In this document: one piece after another, positions 31,640-43,712 of the stretch
Numbering within the stretch: position 1 is the stretch's first letter
Layout of the letters: each line of letters starts with the position of its first letter
Origin: Lucinisca nassula
Lineage: Eukaryota; Mollusca; Bivalvia; Lucinida; Lucinidae
NCBI GenBank assembly: GCA_963580285.1
Contig: OY757024.1
Location: 127,038,045-127,102,044, forward strand
DNA length: 64,000 nucleotides
Reading direction: 5' to 3'
Position numbers and translations under genes: made by a program
Notes under the pieces: model-generated
What the model saw: only the letters and a program-made list of their open reading frames with translations
Database searches by the model: none
Told to the model about the DNA's origin: nothing

Positions 31640-33600
31640 ATAAAACTTTAGCTTGGTGGCACTAAGGCCTATGAACTGCTGCCTTTGGCTGTAGTTGATG
31701 ACCACATTTGCCATTCAGCCACCAAGTTTTGCTTTATGTGTAATAGAAGGCCAAGACAAGCTTCCTATGTTATATTGGATACCTAAACTTCACTAAAGAC
31801 CATACAAAGCACAATTTATTGCAAAATCAAGCTCTTGTACCACCACAGAACTTTCCAAATTATTAACTTCATGTTTTACTGCCATCAAAAAACATGTGCT
31901 TAAATATTGGGACAAAGTCTTTGAAAGATAGGTGAGAAATCTGTTTTGGTTTATAAAAAATACTAATGAAGTTTTAAATAAATTGAAATCCAGACATTTT
32001 TATGTTCAAGTCTGCCTACTTATGATTTTTTCACCCTTTACACTACACTTCTTCACAATCTTAAAAAAGAAAAACTTAATGATTTAATTGAATGGACATT
32101 TCATAGAGCAGATTCCCTCTGTAATGCTTTTTTCACTTCTGAGGAGCATAAAAATGATACTTTCAGAAGGTGTGTGAAGCTCTCACCTTTCTACTTGACA
32201 ATATTTACATAAGATTTGGTACTAAGTTATTTAGACAAGTTGTGGGTATTCCGATGGGTACTAATTGTGCACCACTTGTGGCTGATCTGTTTTTGTTTTG
32301 TTATGAGAGAGACTTCATGATGTCCCTTTCTGCTGAAAACCAGTCTGAAATCATTGAAGCTTTTAGCTCCACTTCTAGATATTTGGATGATTTATTAAAT
32401 ATTGATAATACCTACTTCGATGGTATGATCAGTCAAATTTACCCCCCAGAACTTCAGTTAAATAAAGCAAATTCTTCTCATACTGAGGCCCCGTTTTTGG
32501 ATTTACATCTATCTATTGTGGATGGGTTTGTTTCTTGCAAAATTTATGATAAACGCAATGATTTTGATTTTGAGATTGTAAACTTTCCTTTCTTGGATGG
32601 TGATGTTCCACGTGCGCCATCCTATGGCGTTTATATTTCACAATAAATTCGATTTGCCAGAGTGTATAGGCATGTAACTGACTTCAACACTCGTAATAAA
32701 TTGTTAACGGCTAAACTTCTTAATCAGGGTTATCAGTACCATAAACTAGGCAAAGCCTTTTCAAAATTTTATAGACGTCATTCTGATTTAATTTAAAAAT
32801 TCAATCTTGGACCTAAATTTCTTCTGCAACAAGGTCTATCGGAACACAAATTTTATGGTGACTTAGTACATAAATTTAGAAAAAATTTATAACCACAATG
32901 ACTTCAGCACCCAATTTCGTAAAATCATTCTTTGATATAAAAAGATTGGGTACAACATAAATGTTATCCGACAGACTGCATGCATGGTAGTTAACCCAAT
33001 CACAGTTGACAACTTTGCTTCCCTCTTTAATTGCACGCCAGTGGGTCAGACCTCAGATTCTATGACGGTTCCAATGTAAAGGCTTATGGTTGGTTGGTAC
33101 CTGATGCTCTGTCTCTGGTCGGGCCCATTGGAGTCCAACTGTTGGTTTTCTTTTGCTCCAGCATTTTTGTTGTTTCTTGCTGTCGAGTCCTCACCGTTGT
33201 TTCATCTCTGTGGTTGTTTGATGTTTGTGTTCGCGGAGATGTTGCACTGATGAGTTAGGGGGCCTTCATGCGAACTGAACAAATTATTTGTCTCAATTGC
33301 GATGGAAGTAAGGGCGAGGATTGTGGCCACGTAAAATCGATTTAAGCCCCCCAGAGGAATTCGTTTCCGCTGAACGTTCCAAGGCGGTTCTTCTATCGCG
33401 GTTATTTTTGTTATGGTTTGTCTTTAGGTGTTTGTATCGCTTATATTATTTTATTTTGGATAGCCTTTTGGCCATTTTGTGGGAAAGTAACTGTCCTCTT
33501 GGCTTTCCGCTGTTGGTGTTTCTGTTTGGGTCTGTTGCTTCATGTTTGTGTTTCTTTCCCTTTGGTGTCTCTGATGGGAGCTGTGGTTTAATTGTATCCA
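31640..33600 (+). mobile_element. Penelope-like retroelement, copy 1, degenerate
   Basis: An eroded RT N-terminal part can be read near 31745-31935 (LPMLYWIPKLH, SSSCTTTELSKLLTS, AIKKHVLKYWDKVFER). An open RT segment, 32170-32646, holds VVGIPMGTNCAPLVADLFLF and the catalytic box SRYLDDLLNIDN, then PFLDLHLSI. Downstream, FNTRNKLLTAKLLNQGY and RQTACMVVNPITVDN lie in broken frames (stops near 32646, 32796, 32890). The fingers/palm motifs and YLDD box are those of Penelope-like RTs. I see no GIY-YIG endonuclease. 33260-33600 is the 3' UTR. Not active. Confidence 0.82.
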
Positions 33601-33619
33601 TTCCTGATCATTGCCTCTA

Positions 33620-34316
33620 CTTCTATTTTATGGTCATGTCAGAAAGTGTGTGAAGCTCTCACCTATCTAATTGACAATATTTACATAAGATTTGGTACTA
33701 AGTTATTTAGACAAATTGTGGGTATTCTGATGGGTACTAATTGTGCACCCCTTGTGGCTGATCTCTTCTTGTTTTGTTATCAAAGAGACTTCAAGATGTT
33801 CCTTTCTGCTGAAAACCAATCTGAAATCATTGAAGCCTTTAGCTCGACTTCTAGATATTTGGATGATTTATTAAATATTGACAATACCTATTTTGATGGT
33901 TCGATCTGTCAAATTTACCCCCCCAGAACTTCAGTTAAATAAAGCAAATTCTTCGGACACCGAGGCCCTGTTTTTGGATTTACATCTATCTATTGTAGAA
34001 GGGTTTGTTTCCTGCAAAATTTATGATAAACATGATGATTTTGATTTTAGATTGTAAATTTTCCTTTCTTGGATGATGATGTTCCACATGCTGCATCCTA
34101 TGGTGTTTATATTTCGCAATTAATTTGATTTTGCCAGAGTGTCTAGTCATGTAACTGACTTCAACGCTCGTAATAAATTGTTAACTGCTAAACTTCTTTA
34201 TCAGGGTTATCGGCTTCATACACTATGCAAAGCCTTTTCAAAATTTTATAGACATCATTCCGATTTAATTTAAAAATTCAATCTTGGACATAAATCTCTT
34301 CTGCAACAAGGTCTAT
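33620..34316 (+). mobile_element. Penelope-like retroelement, copy 2, truncated at both ends
   Basis: Starts inside the RT (QKVCEALTYLIDNIYIRFGT), keeps GTNCAPLVADLFLFCYQRDF and SRYLDDLLNIDN, then goes out of frame at 33930. It ends in the region after FNARNKLLTAKLL, at about 34316, 50 bases from the donor of exon V2 on the other strand. It directly follows copy 1 in the same direction, a tandem arrangement typical of Penelope-like insertions. Confidence 0.78.
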
Positions 34317-34367
34317 CCTGAATAAACAGGACAACATCAACATTGGTAACCACACTGAAGTACTGAC

Positions 34368-34617
34368 CTCTATTCTAGAAACAGCAATGTTCACTTCGGA
34401 TGTTGAAGCTACAGCTAAAGTTATGTATAATACCGTTGCTGATTTAACAGACTGGTACGCTGTCATCGTCATAAAAACAACTTTAGGGAGCAAATATCCA
34501 CCAGAAAAACTATAAACTAGAAAAACTGCAAATGATTGGAGTTTTGCTGACAAGAAGAAAGGAGTAATGACTAGACCCCTAATTTTCTGTATCCTTCTCA
34601 AACCAGCCATTTCTTTT
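34368..34617 (-). CDS. ABCC4-like: ABCC4-like transporter, variable exon V2
   Basis: 250 bases, 83 codons after one entry base. Acceptor GTTGTTTTTGCAG|AAAAG, donor ATAGAG|GTCAGT. Starts KEMAGLRRIQKIRGLVIT, continues PFFLSAKLQSFAVFLVYSF (TM5), GGYLLPKVVFM (turn), TMTAYQSVKSATVLYIT (TM6) and ends EVNIAVSRIE. The S-A-K-L and R-G-L near the start are closest to vertebrate MRP4 (RG and SASK at the same places). TM6 has a polar S-V-K-S-A-T stretch where other copies have basic R-N/R-L, which could alter substrate contacts. Phases equal those of all copies. A Penelope-like element points toward it from the donor side. Confidence 0.88.
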
Positions 34618-34689
34618 CTGCAAAAACAACAAATTTATTATGGTAATTAAATATCAACTGGATTTTTTTTTCTAGCGACAAAATAGCAT

Positions 34690-34923
34690 TAACCCTTAAC
34701 CAATATTGTACCGGAAACCCCAGAACGGGTTATAGGCAAACAGTGGAAGCCCAGATAAGATGCCTCATTATGCGGCGTCTGATCAGGGCCTACACTGTTT
34801 GCAAAAAGTTCAGCCCTTTTCCGAATAAATTTTAAAGAAAACACAACCTGACCCCCCTAAATTTTGAAATGGATTCCTGCTATTTATAAGGAGGAAGATT
34901 CCATTCCCTACAAAATGGGTTAA
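34690..34923. mobile_element. MITE family B
   Basis: TTAACCCTTAACCAATATTG to CTACAAAATGGGTTAA. Lies about 75 bases upstream (gene sense) of V2. Confidence 0.82.
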
Positions 34924-35300
34924 GACTGCACCTAGAAATGTATTCTGCTGTTGTTATCTGCTTTGTCTTCTTGCAAATTTTTGAAACAAATTTTTGCTTG
35001 TAGGCATGTTTGCATGTAGTGTGGATCCTGATCAGGCTACTGTCTGCAACACAATAACTTTTAAATTAACATGTTGCAACAATGACTTTTAAAGTAACAT
35101 GTTGCAACAATGACTTTTAAAGTAACATGTTGCAACAATGACTTTTAAAGTAACATGTTGCAACAATGACTTTTAAAGTGACATGTTGCAACAATGACTT
35201 TTAAAGTAACATGTTGCATCAGTGACCTTTAAAGTAACATGTTGCATCAGTGACTTTTAAAGTAACAGCAACCAACAAAGCAGACAACAATTTTAGATGG
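34924..35300. repeat. 28-bp minisatellite inside a MITE family C copy
   Basis: About eight copies of AACATGTTGCAACAATGACT-TTTAAAGT at 35050-35268. The flanks (TAGAAATGTATTCTGCTG, GTGTGGATCCTGATCAGGCT and later CAGACAACAATT) are those of family C, whose ATGACTTTTAAAGTAAC segment seeded the array. Confidence 0.85.
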
Positions 35301-35464
35301 CATAGAAACCGGAGTCAAATGTGAGTCGAATCCTGAGTCAAATAAGTACTGATTCACAAACAAACACTACATTCTCCCCCAAAAATAACCAATTCAATGT
35401 CATATTTGACAGTCAAGACCTACTGGAATTTCTTTTTTCTTATTGTCATGGAAACGTTCTGTGA

Positions 35465-36150
35465 GTTTTAACTACATACACATGTGGACATAAATCTGTT
35501 CAAACTTTGATGAGCTTCATTTCAATTTGATCTGATGTTTAATTCAATATTTCCTTATGCACCAGTCATTTGTAATCACTGCCCCACCACCTAGGGGGAT
35601 AGGGGGTCAATGACTTTTCACATTTCACAGCCCTGTTAGAAGCCCTGCACTGCGGGGGACCGCCAGAAGGTCACAGCCCCGCTGTTTATAATACTTCATA
35701 CCACTGGGGATATATTTGCATAATATCAAAACCCTCGCATTAACCTGGCACAGCGGGGGAAGACAGAGGGTAACTACCCCGCACATTAGCCACCCAGTCC
35801 CCACCCCCTATCCCCATAGGTGTGTGTGTGTGGGGGGGGGGGGGGGCAGTGGTTACAAATGACTAGTGCATTACATCCTGTCTGTCAACTGCAAGACAGG
35901 AATAAATTCAAAACACTCTGTAGACTCTGCACTGTCCAATCAGAATATAGCTCGAATGTCAATCAGAACCGAAAAATGGAAAAAAGTGGTTGTCACAATA
36001 AGACCAATCAATGTATATTACTCCAAATTTAGACTACTTTGATGAATGACATTTGCTTGTCAAACTAACTTGATGCAAAGAAATTAATTGAAAGGTACTT
36101 CATAGGAGTTTGAACGCTTTTGTGTCCACAGGTGTATTTACTGTGCCGTG
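35465..36150. mobile_element. MITE family H with MITE G nested inside
   Basis: H ends: CACATGTGGACATAAATC and TGCTTTTGTGTCC-type ACAGGTG. The G copy (35553-35875) has ends TGCACCAGTCATTTGTAATC and GGTTACAAATGACTAGTGCA. The H body continues with GACAGGAATAAATTCAAAAC as in the clean copy at 38417-38744. Confidence 0.75.
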
Positions 36151-36299
36151 TTTTCAGTGACAAACATTAGGCCCGTCTGTCTCAATATTTAGGATCCGGC
36201 AAGAGGACACAGTCTCGCAACGGTCTTTGCTACTCACAGACATGTATCGCTGACCTTCAGGTAGCTTCACGTAAGACATGCCTCAAGCATATTACCATA

Positions 36300-36495
36300 T
36301 CATATACTTGTGGACTTTTCCATTGCTATATGTTAGACAAGTCCATTTGTCATATAAGAGATGTCAGGCCTATTTTATCATTTTTATTCTAATTTTGACA
36401 GAAAATTCTGTTAGCAAACAGTGCAGGTCAATCTGATGCCGCATTCTGCGGTCTCTGATCTGGGTTTGCACTGTTTGCCAAGGTACTGGGTTAAG
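36300..36495. mobile_element. MITE family B long variant
   Basis: TGTGGACTTTTCCATTGC, GACAAGTCCATTTGTCATAT, GCCGCATTCTGCGG hairpin, end GGTACTGGGTTAA. Confidence 0.7.
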
Positions 36496-36499
36496 TTAT

Positions 36500-36722
36500 T
36501 AATATTATTAACCAATTTCAGGTGGGAAAACCCTAAACAGGTGCCCTGGCAAACAGAGCAGACCAAGATCAGATGCTGCAGGTCGCCAGGCCTGATCAGG
36601 GTTTGTACTGTTTGCTAAAAGAATTTTCTGTAAAAAAAGAACAAACCTGACAAAAAAATAGGCCTGACACCCCTTAAATGACAGTTCTATTTGTCCAAGG
36701 AGTCCACCAGTATATAATGGGT
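36500..36722. mobile_element. MITE family B long variant
   Basis: GGTGGGAAAACCCTAAACAG, CAAGATCAGATGCTGCAGG, CTGATCAGGGTTTGTACTG, end CCAGTATATAATGGGTTTA. Confidence 0.65.
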
Positions 36723-36890
36723 TTACTGCCTAGGGACGTTTGCTTAAAGAACAAAATGGTTTCTTTTTTAAAGTGTCTTTACAACTGTTAGGTGTTAGAT
36801 TTGGATTAAAATCATATATAAAATAATAATGGCAGCCACAACCGGATGTTTTATTATAGTTTTTCTAATTATGTTACTCCTAACCTTTAT

Positions 36891-37079
36891 CCTGCTGCAT
36901 AAATTAATTAGGCCACAGTCCCACTGCTGATTATCAACCAATCAAATTACTTGATATCATATATTTGTACAATTCACAAACTGCATGACAAACAGTGTGG
37001 TTCCTGATCAGATGGCTTCTTTTGGATCTACACTGTTTGCAAAAGATTGGGGTTAATGTGAACAGCAGGATACGTTTAG
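36891..37079. mobile_element. MITE family A, central hairpin deleted
   Basis: TAACCTTTATCCTGCTGC to AACAGCAGGATACG. One arm of the GATC hairpin is missing (GATCAGATGGCTTC followed by TTTTGGATCTACAC). Confidence 0.65.
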
Positions 37080-37333
37080 GTAATGTAATTACTGATTTCA
37101 TACATCAGGTGATAACTACACACATTATACGGGTGTATGTTAGAACTTGACACTCATATCTCAACATAGGAAGGGTAACTAAGATCATTAACCCGTTGCA
37201 TACGGGGAAACCCCTAAATGAGTACCTTGGCAAACAGTGCAGGCCCAGATCAGACACCACAGAATGCGGTGTCTGATCAGGGCCTGCACGATTGCTAACA
37301 GAATTTTTCGTCAAAAATAGAATAAAAACAAAA

Positions 37334-40281
37334 AACAAGAGGCCCATGGGCCACAATGCTCACCAGAGCTCAGGGGGCCACTGCCCACTGGCAGCAATGT
37401 ATTTTAATTAACCATGGAAGCCCTGTGCCCAAGGATGCTTAAGATAAAATTTGGATCAAATCAGCCTAGTGGCTTCAGATTCTGATGTCACTTGAATGTG
37501 TTGTTGCCAGACAACAGATGACAATTGACAATTTCCCATCTCAGGGGTGTAAAATTTCCTTAAAACATACTTGCCCTTATGATCTAAATTTTTTATTTAG
37601 ATGCTAAAAATGAAGAAAAAGTGAAGAAAGTTTAGAAAATCTCACTCGCCCTGCTTTAAAATTAACTCGCCAATGCGAGCGGGCGAGTGGAATTTTACAC
37701 CCCTGCATCTGTGGCGACAAATAGGCCAAAAGGAACATTATTAAAGGAACATTTCTGTGAAAGTGTGGCAAAATATCTTGAAAGACATAAATGTCATTTT
37801 TCAATTTTCCCCATTATAAGTCAATGAAAACTCTTAACTAGGCATAGCAAACAAACCAAAGAGCTAAATTTCATAAACTAGAGCTCAGGTGGACATTTGC
37901 AGACATGTATTATAACATGATATGATTTTAATATACCAATTATAAAGTCTCCCAAACAAACCCATACCCAAATGAGCACCCATGTGGACTGTATCTGAAA
38001 TATTTGGTGTTTTATAAAGTAAAGAAGGTGGGGCATGGACCCAATGGAGCCCTGGTTGGTGTCAATAAATGCATCTTATCAAAAGAAACAGAGACATATA
38101 TGGTTTAGCAGTGGGGATATGTATTGTTCCTAAGATGCAAGGCCTTTTAAGCAATGGAGGGATTCGGGCATGGCAGATCCCAGAAAAGCCCAAGATTGTT
38201 GTCACTGAATATGTCTTATCATAAGGACCAAGAGTATATATGGTTAAACGGTGGGAATCTGAATGGTTTCTGAGATATGAGGCCCTTTTATGAGTGGCAG
38301 GATGAGAAATGGCCCCTGCGGATCCCCCAAGACGGGGATGGCTGAATGTGTCTATTAACAATGAACAAGAATATATGTGATTATAGGATGGGGAATTGAA
38401 TGGTTTCTGAGATATACACCTGTGGACACAAAAGCTTTCAAACTTTGATGAGCTTCATTTCATTCTGACTTGAAACATCATTCAATATATCCTAACATCC
38501 TATCAACAGAAATAAATTCAAAACAAAAGGTGGTGTACATTTCATTGCTGACTCCTGCACTGTCCAATCAAAATACATTTAAAATGTCAATCAGATATTG
38601 TTTTCCAAAATGAGACCAATCAATGGCTTGATCTAGTTTTAGAATTATTTGATGAATGACATTTGCTTGTCAAACTAACTTGATGCAAAGAGATTCATTG
38701 AAAGATATTTCATAGGAGTTTGAATGCTTTTGTGTCCACAGGTGTATGGCCTATTATGAAGTGGAGTCTTATCATAAGGAACAAGAATTTATATGGTTAA
38801 GGGGTTTTAATGAAGTAAAGGGGTGGGGCATGACCCATGGCACCCCGGGGGGACCCCCATGCTGGTGTCACTGATTGCATCTTATCACAAGGAACAAGAA
38901 TATATATGGTTTAGGGTTGTGGCTCTGAATAGTTTCTCAGATATATGGTCTTTTGTGAAGTCAAGAGGTGGCGCATGGCCCGGGTGTGCACTGGGTGACC
39001 CCTAGGTTGGTGTCACTGAATCAGTCTTATCATAAGGAACAAGAATATATATAGTTTAGAGGTGGGGATCTGTAAGGTTTATGGAATATTTGGCCTTTTA
39101 TGAAGTGGAGGGGGTTGGGCATGGTCCCACACATCCCGGGGGACCCCCAAGTTGGTGTCACTGAATGCAACTTATCATAAGGAATGAGAATATATATGTT
39201 TTATGGGTGGGGATCTCAATGGTTTCTGAGATAAATGGCATTTAATGAAACGGAGAGGGTGGGGCATCCCCCCGGCACATCCCTGGGGACCCACAGGTTT
39301 GTGTCAATTAATGTGTCTTATCACAAGGAACAAGAATATATATGGTTTAGGGGTGGGGATCTGAATGGTTTCTGAGATAAATGGCCTTTTATGAAGTGGA
39401 GGGGTCGGGGCATGTCCCCGGCATATCCCGGGGGACCTCCAGGTTGGTGTCACTTAATGCATCTTATCATAAGGAACAAGAATATATATGGTTTAGGGGT
39501 GGGGATCTGTAAAGTTTCTGAGATATAAGGCATTTTATGAAGTGGAGGGGGCGGGGCGGGGCATGGCCCCAGCACAACCTAGGGGACCCCCAGGTTGGCA
39601 AAAAAGCATAGGGCTAAGAGAAGTTTATTCAAGGAACATTTCTATGTAAGTTTTGTCAAAATATCTACAAGGACTTGGCAGTAAATGCCATTTTTCAGTT
39701 TTCCCCATTATAAGTCAATGGAAACTCTGAGTTACCATAGCAACAAAACTAAAAGGCCAAATTTCATAAAAAACACAAAACCTGTAAAGGCGAATATGGT
39801 GAATATTTTCATAAAGTCTCTGCCTCCTAGAGCATATGGTTTCTGAGGAGATGATCTTTTAAGTTGTTTTTTTTCTATTTTTTGGCATTATGGTTTCGAT
39901 GGCAACCAATAAAAATGAGCAGTATGCCTAAAATCATATGGCAGATAGTAGATTGCCTAAGGAACATTTCTATGAAAGTTTTGTCAAAATATCTGCAGAG
40001 GCTTGGCAGTAAATGCCATTTTTCAATTTTCCCCATTGTAAGTCTATGGAAACTCTAAGTTGCCATAGCAACCAAACTAATGAGCCTATTTTCATAAAAA
40101 ACACAAACTTTCAATCCCCCAGCCCAAGAATGCTACAGATAAAATTTGGGCCCAATCGGCCCAGTGACTTCAGAGGAGATGTCGTTTGAAAGTGTTGACG
40201 CAGACACAGACGCAGAGGCAGACGACGACGGACAACTGCCTATCCTATAAGCTCCCCCTGAGCCGAATGGTGAGCTAAAAA
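37334..40281 (+). mobile_element. Hairpin-capped element with 147-bp tandem core
   Basis: 5' AACAAGAGGCCCATGGGCC (perfect hairpin), then TGCTCACCA. 3' TGGTGAGCT then AAAAAA. The core at 37.98-39.6 kb is about nine units of about 147 bp (CTTATCATAAGGAACAAGAA, TATATGGTTTAGGGGTGGGG, GGTTGGTGTCACTGAATGC). The flanking cores (37.4-37.9 and 39.6-40.15 kb; TTTCCCCATTATAAGTC) repeat each other. A MITE H copy interrupts the array at 38417-38744. Confidence 0.75.
38417..38744. mobile_element. MITE family H, TA target
   Basis: Ends CACCTGTGGACACAAAAGC and GCTTTTGTGTCCACAGGTG are exact complements. The flanks GAGATATA and TATGGCC restore GAGATATATGGCC of the host repeat, giving a TA duplication as in Tc1/mariner-type elements. 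Confidence 0.88.
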
Positions 40282-40357
40282 ATGTCTGACCCCCCTTATA
40301 AGACAAATGGACTTATCCAACATATAGCAATGGAAGAGTCCACCAGTATACAATCGG

Positions 40358-40583
40358 TTGACCCATTTAGTACCGGAAAGCCAAAATGGGTAGTTGGCAA
40401 ACAGCGCAGGCCCAGATCAGACACCGCAGAACGCGATGTCTGATCAGGGCCTCCACTGTTTGCTAAAAGTACAGTCATTTTCCAAATAAATTTTGATGAA
40501 AACACATCCTGACACCCCTGAATTTTGAAATTAACTCCAGCTATATATAAGGAGGAAGATTCCATTTGGTACAAAAAGGTTAA
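40358..40583. mobile_element. MITE family B
   Basis: TTGACCCATTTAGTACCG to GGTACAAAAAGGTTAA, with CAGACACCGCAGAA-CGATGTCTGATCAGG inside. Confidence 0.8.
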
Positions 40584-41722
40584 AGGGGCTCTTACACTGT
40601 CACGACTTTGACCACGATTGTCCACGACCAATTGGGATCATGAAAATCGTGGCAAATCGGGGCATACACGGTTTCGATTTCACTACCCTAAGAATACTCA
40701 CGATATTGCTACGACACTTCTACGAACAATCACGATTGCTGTACGATAATGGAGCCGATTTACAACGATCCTCTACGATCGACCACGATGTCTTACGATC
40801 CTCTAGGATTCTTCTACGACTGCACCACGATTGCTTCAAGATATCAGACGATCATACACGATTTCTCATGATCCCTGCAAGACTGCTCTACGACCAAGGC
40901 ACGATGATCAAAGACTCAGTACGATCATGGAGGATTCGATACGATTTACTCACGGTTAACCAAGACTTCCCCCGATTCGTCAGGATTTATAACGATCTGG
41001 GTATATAAAAGTGTTCATCAAATGCACAGTGTCATTCAGTTTCAACCATTTCTGTAGACAGCATCTGACGAAAATGTTTTTGCAGCCAGGTCAAAGGCTT
41101 CTGTATCTTCAAAATTTAGTTCAGCTCCAACAAGACATGATCAAAAATGACATTGCAATGGCTGAACAACTGGAGGTGCAGAGGAACAGGAGGGACAGGT
41201 GACAGTTGACCATAGTTGCTTGGATAATTATATGTACAAAGTTACGTGGAGAAAGTAGTGTGTTCGGCGTAGCGTCGGGATATATCGTGCTAGCGTCGTC
41301 ATCAATCGTAGTGCATTCCTGGTGAATCTTGCATTGTCGTGAGCAGTCGTCATGATATCGTAGTAGATCGTACGGCAGTCGCAACGGAATCGTAGAGGTA
41401 TCGTAGATGATCTTGTCTCGTCGTAGCACAATCGTGGTAGAATTCAGTCACGATTATTCACGATTGGCCACGATTACCACGACGACGGCTCACGACTGAG
41501 CTACGATTTCTCTACGACCGCTCTACGATTTGAAAAATGATGCCGACTCGTCACGAATGTTTTGAACATGTCCAAAACAGTCGTGGTCACCCCCGAACTA
41601 TCATGATCAACCACGATTCCTCAAGATATCTGCCGACTTCTCTACGACGTTGTTCACGATTTACCACGATTTAAAAAATCGTGGTGAGTCGTGGCCAGGG
41701 TCGTGACAGTGTAAGAGCCCCT
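40584..41722. mobile_element. ACGAT-rich TIR element, PIF/Harbinger-like, non-autonomous
   Basis: 1139 bp. Ends AGGGGCTCTTACACTGTCAC and its exact complement at the right. The flanks are TAA on both sides (40581-40583 and 41723-41725), the 3-bp target duplication expected of PIF/Harbinger transposons. The left half is saturated with CACGAT/TACGAT and the right half with ATCGTG/ATCGTA, so the whole element can fold. A central non-repetitive segment (about 41011-41202) can encode a short peptide with LLYLQNLVQLQQDM and QRNRRDR; it may be a leftover of a transposase N-terminus, but this is weak. Confidence 0.8.
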
Positions 41723-41759
41723 TAAGGAATGATATTCCTTTTGTATGTTGTAGGTACAT

Positions 41760-42300
41760 GTACTTGTTAGAATTATCTCAATTCAGGTTTACCACTCAAT
41801 TTTTGCATTCTAATCTCAACTCTCAACTAATCTTAACTCTGGTTCTGAGGTTTTAAAGCATCTCTCAATTCAGGTTTACCACTCATTTTCCATTTTAACC
41901 CATTTAGTACCAGAAACCCCAAAGCGGGTACCGTGGCAAACAGTGCAGGCCCTGATCTGACACCACAGAACGTGGCATCTGGTCAGGGCCTACAGTGTTT
42001 GCTAAAAGTTCAGTCATTTTCCAAATAAATTTTGATGAAAACACAATCTGACACTCTAAATTTTTAGATGAACTGCTATATATAAAGAGGAAGATTCCAT
42101 TTGGTATATAAAGGGTTAATCTCAAATTTGATTCCAAGGTTCTAAAACTTCTTTCAATTAAGGAGTGCCACTCAATTTTCCATTCTAATCTCAACTCTGA
42201 TAGCTTCTCTCAATTCAGGTTCTCACTCAATTTTCCATTCTACCATCAACCCAAATATTGAGAGGTTATATTCTGCAATGTACTGCCATTGTCTAAAGTA
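41760..42300. repeat. Short repeats (CTCAATTCAGGTTTACCACT) split by MITE B
   Basis: Units CTCAATTCAGGTTTACCACT and CATTCTAATCTCAACTCT recur at 41770, 41865, 42165 and 42210. A MITE family B copy (41897-42118; TTTTAACCCATTTAGTACC to AAAGGGTTAA) lies inside. Confidence 0.75.
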
Positions 42301-42371
42301 AATTCAACAACCCCCAAGTATACCACAACATCCCAACCCATTTTCATACACAGTTTGGTATTCCATTACTG

Positions 42372-42540
42372 AAAGAAGCCTCCCTAGTGTAGTGGTTATG
42401 CTACTAGCCTTGTAAACCAGGGGTCGCAGGATTGATCCCGGGCTTCTCCAGACTTGTGAACGAGTCTTTAAACCGAGGTCTCGTCGCCCTATGACCTTAG
42501 CTGTTGGTGAGACATAAAACTCAAACACTAACTCACTCCA
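42372..42540 (+). mobile_element. tRNA-headed SINE, family 2
   Basis: GCCTCCCTAGTGTAGTGGTT (A box), CGCAGGATTGATCCCGGGC (B box), GAGTCTTTAAACCGAGGTC, tail ACACTAACTCACTC. Confidence 0.8.
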
Positions 42541-42715
42541 TTTCCAAAGCTGAGAAAATATACATATATATTTCTCTTTCTTTTCATGATTTTTATCACA
42601 CAAAAGGAAAAAGAAAAGTAACACGTTTCAGGTTCCCATGGCTTAACTGAACACCTTTAAGGCCATAAAAATTGGTTCCAGATACTGAGGTCCTTTAATC
42701 ATAGCCATACTCTAC

Positions 42716-43712
42716 ACAAGAGGTCCAAGATGGCCCTGGATCGCTCACCTGAACTCAAGATATAGTATGACATATGGAAGTGCCACCTAGACAACATTCC
42801 TTTGCAGCTTGAATAAAATTGGAGCAATGGTTTAGAACGAGTTGTCAGTCTTAAGGGGAATGGATACACCTTCAAGGGAGACAACTCCTGCAAAGTATTT
42901 CTGACTCCCTTGTCAAAAGGGGCCCCCTTTTTCAGTGGGGCAGAGCTTATAGAAAAGTGAACAGGAAGTTCCAAACGTTGTCCCTCTTTGAAAAATGGTG
43001 GAAAAATCTGCCAGTTGTTCCCTTAAAGATTCTTATATTTTTTAGCACTGGTGGCCATCTTGTTCAATGGACTGCAACAGTTTTAACTATTTTAGTAAAG
43101 ACTCACCAAGGTAACATTCCTTTGAAGTTTGAATGAAACACCTCAGTCTTAAGAGAAGTCATTATTTTTTAAGCAGTGGTGGCTATCTTGTTCATTTAAG
43201 CTATTTTGGTAGAGGGCCACCAGAGCAACATCCCTATGAAGTTTGAATATCATTGGTCCAATGGCAAAGGATGACTTGTCATGTTAAAATTATTTCTATT
43301 TTTGACTTCAGCTGTCATTTTGTTCATTACAGTACAAGTGCTGTAGCCAGTTTGTAAAGGGTCACCTAAGCAACATTCCTGCGAGTTTGAATAAAATTGG
43401 CCCAAAGGTATCAGGTAAGTTATCATTTTAAAAGATTTTTTTCTTTTTTTTACCTCTGGTGGCCATTTATTTATTGCAGCAGAACCATTTCAGCTATATA
43501 GCTATTTTGGTATAGAGTCATCCCACCCCCCTCCCCACTCTCATGGATGCTCCATATGAAATTTGTCTTCAATCAGCCGATTTCAGAGGAGAAGATGTTT
43601 GAAAATTTTAATGACGATGCAGACACCACAGACAATGCGGACCACGTAGACGACAGACCATTGCCTATCCTGTAAACTCTCCCGGAGCCTCTGGCTCTGG
43701 TGAGCTAGTAAA
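42716..43712 (+). mobile_element. Hairpin-capped element
   Basis: 5' ACAAGAGGTCCAAGATGGCC, then TCGCTCACCTGA. 3' CCGGAGCCTCTGGCTC, then TGGTGAGCTAGTAAA. Four or five diverged core units (GGTGGCCATCTTGTTCA, CATTCCTTTGAAGTTTGAAT). A further loose 3' end (GCTCACCAAATTGGTGAGCT) lies at 43800-43820. Confidence 0.7.

Larger units (their letters stand above)
37188..40352. mobile_element. MITE family B split by a 2.9-kb element
   Basis: Left part 37188-37335 (TTAACCCGTTGCATAC to AGAATAAAAACAAAAA) and right part 40280-40352 (TGTCTGACCCCCCTTATAAG to ATACAATCGGTTGA) make one long-variant family B copy. The hairpin-capped element 37334-40281 sits between them. Confidence 0.75.

Noticed and set aside
40640..41429. 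Overlapping open frames in the ACGAT-rich element
   Set aside because: They are translations of the ACGAT word repeats on both strands. Only the central 41011-41202 piece is even possibly coding.
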